NCBI GenBank assembly: GCA_903953615.1
Contig: CAJBKH010000128.1
Location: 1-9,530 of the forward strand
Source of the DNA: an uncultured Bacteroidota bacterium
GTDB taxonomy: Bacteria > Bacteroidota > Bacteroidia > NS11-12g > UBA955
DNA: 9,530 nt
Direction: 5' to 3'
This document shows positions 6,837 through 9,530 of the stretch, piece after piece (within the stretch, counting starts at the first letter, position 1; the number at the start of each line of letters is the position of its first letter). The notes below the pieces were generated by a model. That model had not been told where the DNA came from. It saw only the letters and a program-made list of their open reading frames with translations, and did not search any database. The position numbers and the translations under genes are program-made.

Positions 6837-8219
6837 ATGCCTGCAAAGATGAAGAAATTATTTGTACTTTTTAACTGCCTAGTTGGAATAATTGCCTACG
6901 GACAGGAAGTTCAAAAAGATTTTACAAAAATTTTACTAGATGAAAATTTTAACAATGGCGACAAAAATTGGAACTCTACCTTTAATGTCGACAACCTTTT
7001 TATTGCTCAAAACGGGTATTACGAATTGTTCAGACGCTCTAAAAAATCGGGTTACTTTTTATTACCCAACGACAAAATAGAGTACGGCTCGTTTGAATTA
7101 GAAACCGCCATTACCTTTGCCGAACACGATAACCGCAAACAAAGTGCCGGTATCTTATTAATGGCCAAAGACAATAGCAGCGGCCTCTTAGTTGAAATCA
7201 ATCAGAAAAAAGAATTCCGCATTTTAAGAATTTACAACGACCGCCAAGTGCCTAAAATGGGCAGTGGCAATGGCTGGATAAAAGCCCCTGCGTTTCTCTC
7301 TAAAACACAAAACACCATTACCATTCGCACTTACGACAAGGTGTACGACTTATTAATCAACGGTCAGTTTGTAGTGTCCTTTACAGAAATTGAATTGAAC
7401 AAAGGCATGGTAGGCCTTTACATTGGTGCCGACAGCAAAGCCAAATACGATTATTTAAGAATTAAGGGCGAAGAAAAAACCGACCTCACGACCATCGAAG
7501 TATCGAGTTCTAAAGAAGAAGAAAAATCATTCACCCAAATTATCATCAACCTCAAAAATCAAATCAATAAAAGAGACAAAGAGATTGACGAACTAAAAAG
7601 CAAATTAAAATTGGCCAGCAATGGTGCGGTGAACAATGCCAATCGCGATACAGGCATTATCAACGAGCGAAACAAACTTGCAGCTAGAGTGAATCAATTG
7701 GAATCCGATAACGAAGATTTACAATTGCAATTGGTAGCATTGGAAGAAGAGAAAAAGAAACTCGAAGATTTTAAAGCGGGTGTACAAAGCGGTCAAGAGA
7801 ATGGTGATATCATTATTAACCTCACCAACATGGTATCGAATCAAAAAACAAAAATTGAAGAGTTGGAACAGCGCAACAAAAGCTTGAACAACGAGAACAA
7901 TAGTTTATTTATAGAAACCAAAGATTTAACCAAAAAACTCGACTTACGTATCAATGCCTTGACTACAGAAAAAGCGAAGAACATTACCATGCGTTATGAG
8001 TTGGACAGTTTGAAAAAAGTAATCAGCAATTTAACCGATAGTTTAAAAGCCAAAGAGGCCTTGTTAAAAAAGGGCGATGCCAACACAGCGCCTCCTAAAG
8101 AATTGACCGACGAGGAGCAGTTGCAACAACTGATAGAGAAAGAAAGACAGGAGCGCATTAAACGCAGAGAAGAAGAAGAGCGCAAGAAAAAAGAGGAAGA
8201 AGAAAAAGGCAGTAACTAA
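6837..8219 (+). CDS. Exported jelly-roll domain plus long coiled-coil protein
   Basis: A 460-residue protein. Residues 1-23 are a signal peptide (basic KMKK, hydrophobic core, then Ala-Tyr-Gly-Gln), so it is exported. Residues about 29-212 look like a concanavalin A-like jelly-roll of the LamG/DUF1080 kind: DENFNNGDKNW, GYYELFRR, YGSFELET, SAGILLMAKD, LLVEINQKKEFRI, YDLLINGQFV and GMVGLYIGAD are typical alternating strands. Residues about 225-412 are heptad-rich coiled coil, and 422-458 a very charged Glu/Arg/Lys helix. The coiled coil has an internal duplication: IIINLKN...IDELKSKL (235-257) resembles IIINLTN...IEELEQRN (325-347). A likely role is binding a glycan or protein through the jelly roll while the rod oligomerises, but this is inference. 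ATG 6849 is an alternative start giving a more classical MKKLF signal peptide. It is followed after one base by the HExxH gene, so the two are almost certainly co-expressed. Confidence 0.88.
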   Translation: MPAKMKKLFVLFNCLVGIIAYGQEVQKDFTKILLDENFNNGDKNWNSTFNVDNLFIAQNGYYELFRRSKKSGYFLLPNDKIEYGSFELETAITFAEHDNRKQSAGILLMAKDNSSGLLVEINQKKEFRILRIYNDRQVPKMGSGNGWIKAPAFLSKTQNTITIRTYDKVYDLLINGQFVVSFTEIELNKGMVGLYIGADSKAKYDYLRIKGEEKTDLTTIEVSSSKEEEKSFTQIIINLKNQINKRDKEIDELKSKLKLASNGAVNNANRDTGIINERNKLAARVNQLESDNEDLQLQLVALEEEKKKLEDFKAGVQSGQENGDIIINLTNMVSNQKTKIEELEQRNKSLNNENNSLFIETKDLTKKLDLRINALTTEKAKNITMRYELDSLKKVISNLTDSLKAKEALLKKGDANTAPPKELTDEEQLQQLIEKERQERIKRREEEERKKKEEEEKGSN

Positions 8220-8220
8220 A

Positions 8221-8592
8221 ATGCAAATTGTCAGTGCTAGGCTTTTAAACATACTTACTTTCAACAATCAACAGGTAGTGGCCATGGCCTTGTGGCCTGT
8301 GATTATTTTAAAAGACAAAGCCACGCAAAATAATTTGGTTATTGTTAACCACGAGAAAATTCACCACCGCCAACAACTGGAATTATTAATTGTACCTTAT
8401 TACCTTTGGTATTTTGCTGAATATTGGGTAAGTATGTTGCGCAATGGCTTTAAACACCAACAGGCCTACATGAACATTAGTTTCGAAAAAGAAGCCTATG
8501 CCCAGCAAAACAATTTAAATTATTTAAGCAACAGAAAATGGTTGAGCAATTGGTCGTTTTTTAAAGCGAAATTCACTACAACTTCGAAGTAA
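8221..8592 (+). CDS. Small membrane-associated HExxH protein, putative gluzincin-like peptidase
   Basis: A 123-residue protein. It carries NHEKIH (43-48), an HExxH zinc motif with His44, Glu45 and His48, followed by HRQQLELL. A hydrophobic, aromatic segment (about 54-73) probably enters or lies on the membrane. Then comes ISFEKEAYA (86-94), where Glu89 or Glu91 could be the third zinc ligand, as the downstream Glu is in M48/M56-type gluzincins. I recall similar short proteins in Bacteroidota but know no assigned function; peptidase activity is inferred from the motif alone. There is no signal peptide; residues 15-31 are a second, weaker hydrophobic stretch. It starts one base after the stop of the jelly-roll/coiled-coil gene, implying translational coupling and perhaps a shared task, such as processing that partner. 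Its last 17 bases overlap the end of the convergent hydrolase gene. Confidence 0.82.
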   Translation: MQIVSARLLNILTFNNQQVVAMALWPVIILKDKATQNNLVIVNHEKIHHRQQLELLIVPYYLWYFAEYWVSMLRNGFKHQQAYMNISFEKEAYAQQNNLNYLSNRKWLSNWSFFKAKFTTTSK

Positions 8593-9457
8593 TTATTGCA
8601 ATCATTTTATCGGGCATGGTAAAAGGTATAAAATGGTTCTTGCCACTGAGCATAAACGTATCCACTTGCGCATTTTTCATTTGATGCATCACATACGCTT
8701 GATTGGCATAGGGCGCCAAGGCATCTTCGGTGCCATGGATTTCAGTAATGGGTAAATTTAATCTCAAAAAATCTTTTTGCATTTGTCTTACCTCATTGGG
8801 CAAGGGTTGCATTTCTTTGGCACTGTTCAGCATGTCCGAACCCAAAGTCCAACGCCACCATTTCCACTCCGTCATGCTTTGGGCCTTGCGTTTAAAGCCA
8901 ATGCCCTCTTCTACCTCGGGTGCAATGGTAGGGGCTATGAGTATTAATTGTTTGATTTGATTCGGAAATAGCAAGGCCAATTTTACAGCTATCGGACCGC
9001 CATAAGAATGGGCTACCACTGTTATTTTCTGCGTATCCTTATTAAAAATAAAACCCGAAGCAACGGCCTCGGCTTGGGCTTGCAAAGTAGACAAACCTAT
9101 GCTCCCACTGCCGCCATAGCCCGGTCGGTCGAGGGCCACTAAGTATACTTTCTGCAACAAACCACTGTCCGATAAATAGGCTTTAAAGGCATTCCAACTG
9201 CCAGGCGAACCATGAATGAATAAGACCATAGGTTTGGTGGCATCGCCTGCAGTTACCCAACGCACAGCTTGTCCATTTTTTATAATGGTGGTATCTTTAA
9301 AAGGAATCTGTTGGTCTTTAAAAAACTGAGCCGTTTTTTCGGCATTCATGCCCGATGGCACTAGGCGTGTTAGTAAGGGTAATAGAAAAAACAAGAGGAT
9401 TAAAACAATAACGCTTCTTTTTATCCATTTGAATAATTTTTGCTTGTTAATGCGCAT
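8576..9457 (-). CDS. Membrane-anchored alpha/beta hydrolase
   Basis: A 293-residue serine hydrolase of the alpha/beta fold. Residues 11-31 form one hydrophobic N-terminal helix after a basic start (MRINKQKLFKWIKR), without an obvious cleavage site, so the enzyme is probably anchored with its catalytic domain outside the cytoplasm. Key positions: oxyanion loop HGSPGS (82-87), DRPGYGGS (110-117), nucleophile elbow AHSYGG with Ser151 (Ala replaces the first Gly of GxSxG), acid Asp245 in HGTEDALAP, and His275 in GKNHFIPF. The triad is complete, so it should be active. Substrate cannot be told: esterase, lipase, epoxide hydrolase-like and peptidase-like members share this pattern. The start ATG overlaps by 11 bases the end of the upstream histidine kinase gene, so the two form an operon. 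The last 17 bases overlap the convergent HExxH gene, leaving no room for a terminator between them. Confidence 0.93.
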   Translation of the reverse strand: MRINKQKLFKWIKRSVIVLILLFFLLPLLTRLVPSGMNAEKTAQFFKDQQIPFKDTTIIKNGQAVRWVTAGDATKPMVLFIHGSPGSWNAFKAYLSDSGLLQKVYLVALDRPGYGGSGSIGLSTLQAQAEAVASGFIFNKDTQKITVVAHSYGGPIAVKLALLFPNQIKQLILIAPTIAPEVEEGIGFKRKAQSMTEWKWWRWTLGSDMLNSAKEMQPLPNEVRQMQKDFLRLNLPITEIHGTEDALAPYANQAYVMHQMKNAQVDTFMLSGKNHFIPFTMPDKMIAIITSKL

Positions 9458-9530
9458 GGTTGAGCAAATTAATAATTATGGTAGTGCCCTCGTTTGGTTC
9501 TGAGTTCATGTAAAACTCGGCACCAATATC
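9447..9530 (-). CDS. C-terminal end of a sensor histidine kinase (partial)
   Basis: The minus strand from the right edge reads 27 codons ending in TAA at 9449-9447. The peptide begins DIGAEFYMNS, continues SEPNEGTT, then IIINLL, and ends NHAH. This is the end of a GHKL/HATPase_c domain, where Gly-Ala, a Ser-x-Pro-x-x-Gly-Thr turn and a final beta strand are standard. The pattern resembles the NarL-partner (HisKA_3) kinases common in Bacteroidota, but with only 27 residues the subclass is a guess. Its stop overlaps the hydrolase start in ATGCGCATTAA (11 bases), indicating translational coupling. Everything upstream, including sensor and phosphorylation site, is outside the window. Confidence 0.8.
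   Translation of the reverse strand, partial: DIGAEFYMNSEPNEGTTIIINLLNHAH

Overview
The window reads as a chromosomal segment of a member of the Bacteroidota, probably close to the Chitinophagales/Sphingobacteriales. The basis is a DnaK with the Bacteroidota-style variant FDCGGGTHDVS and tail EDVPFEEVK, signal peptides ending in Gln-Ala-Gln, a pair of large Cys-lipidated lipoproteins, almost no Shine-Dalgarno sequences, AT-rich spacers, and two exact matches to the Bacteroidota -7 promoter element TAnnTTTG. The finer placement is inference.

Layout, left to right. A minus-strand block runs from about 6.8 kb to the left edge: two tandem paralogous lipoproteins (6798-5773 and 5680-4658), the chaperone gene dnaK (4533-2623) closed by a strong intrinsic terminator (2554-2589), a 400-base gene-free stretch with inverted repeats, an exo-beta-N-acetylmuramidase-family protein (2145-985), and an exported protein of unknown function (935 to beyond the left edge). 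From 6837 a plus-strand pair diverges from the lipoproteins across only 38 bases: an exported jelly-roll plus coiled-coil protein (6837-8219) and, one base later, a small membrane-associated protein with an HExxH motif (8221-8592). Facing this pair is a minus-strand pair entering from the right edge: the last 27 codons of a sensor histidine kinase, overlapping by 11 bases the start of a membrane-anchored alpha/beta hydrolase (9457-8576), whose 3' end overlaps the plus-strand pair by 17 bases.

How the genes fit together: most products are envelope proteins (lipoproteins, exported proteins, a peptidoglycan glycosidase, a membrane-anchored hydrolase, a sensor kinase). DnaK is the housekeeping exception and stands without grpE or dnaJ. 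No mobile element, phage, CRISPR array, tRNA or rRNA was seen. The least explained parts are the jelly-roll/coiled-coil plus HExxH pair, the tandem lipoproteins (one started by TTG), and the inverted-repeat spacer at about 2.2-2.4 kb.

For three genes the longest open frame starts at a TTG rather than an ATG. I moved the start to an internal ATG for dnaK (4533) and the muramidase (2145), and kept TTG for the lipoprotein at 5680 because no ATG is available there.
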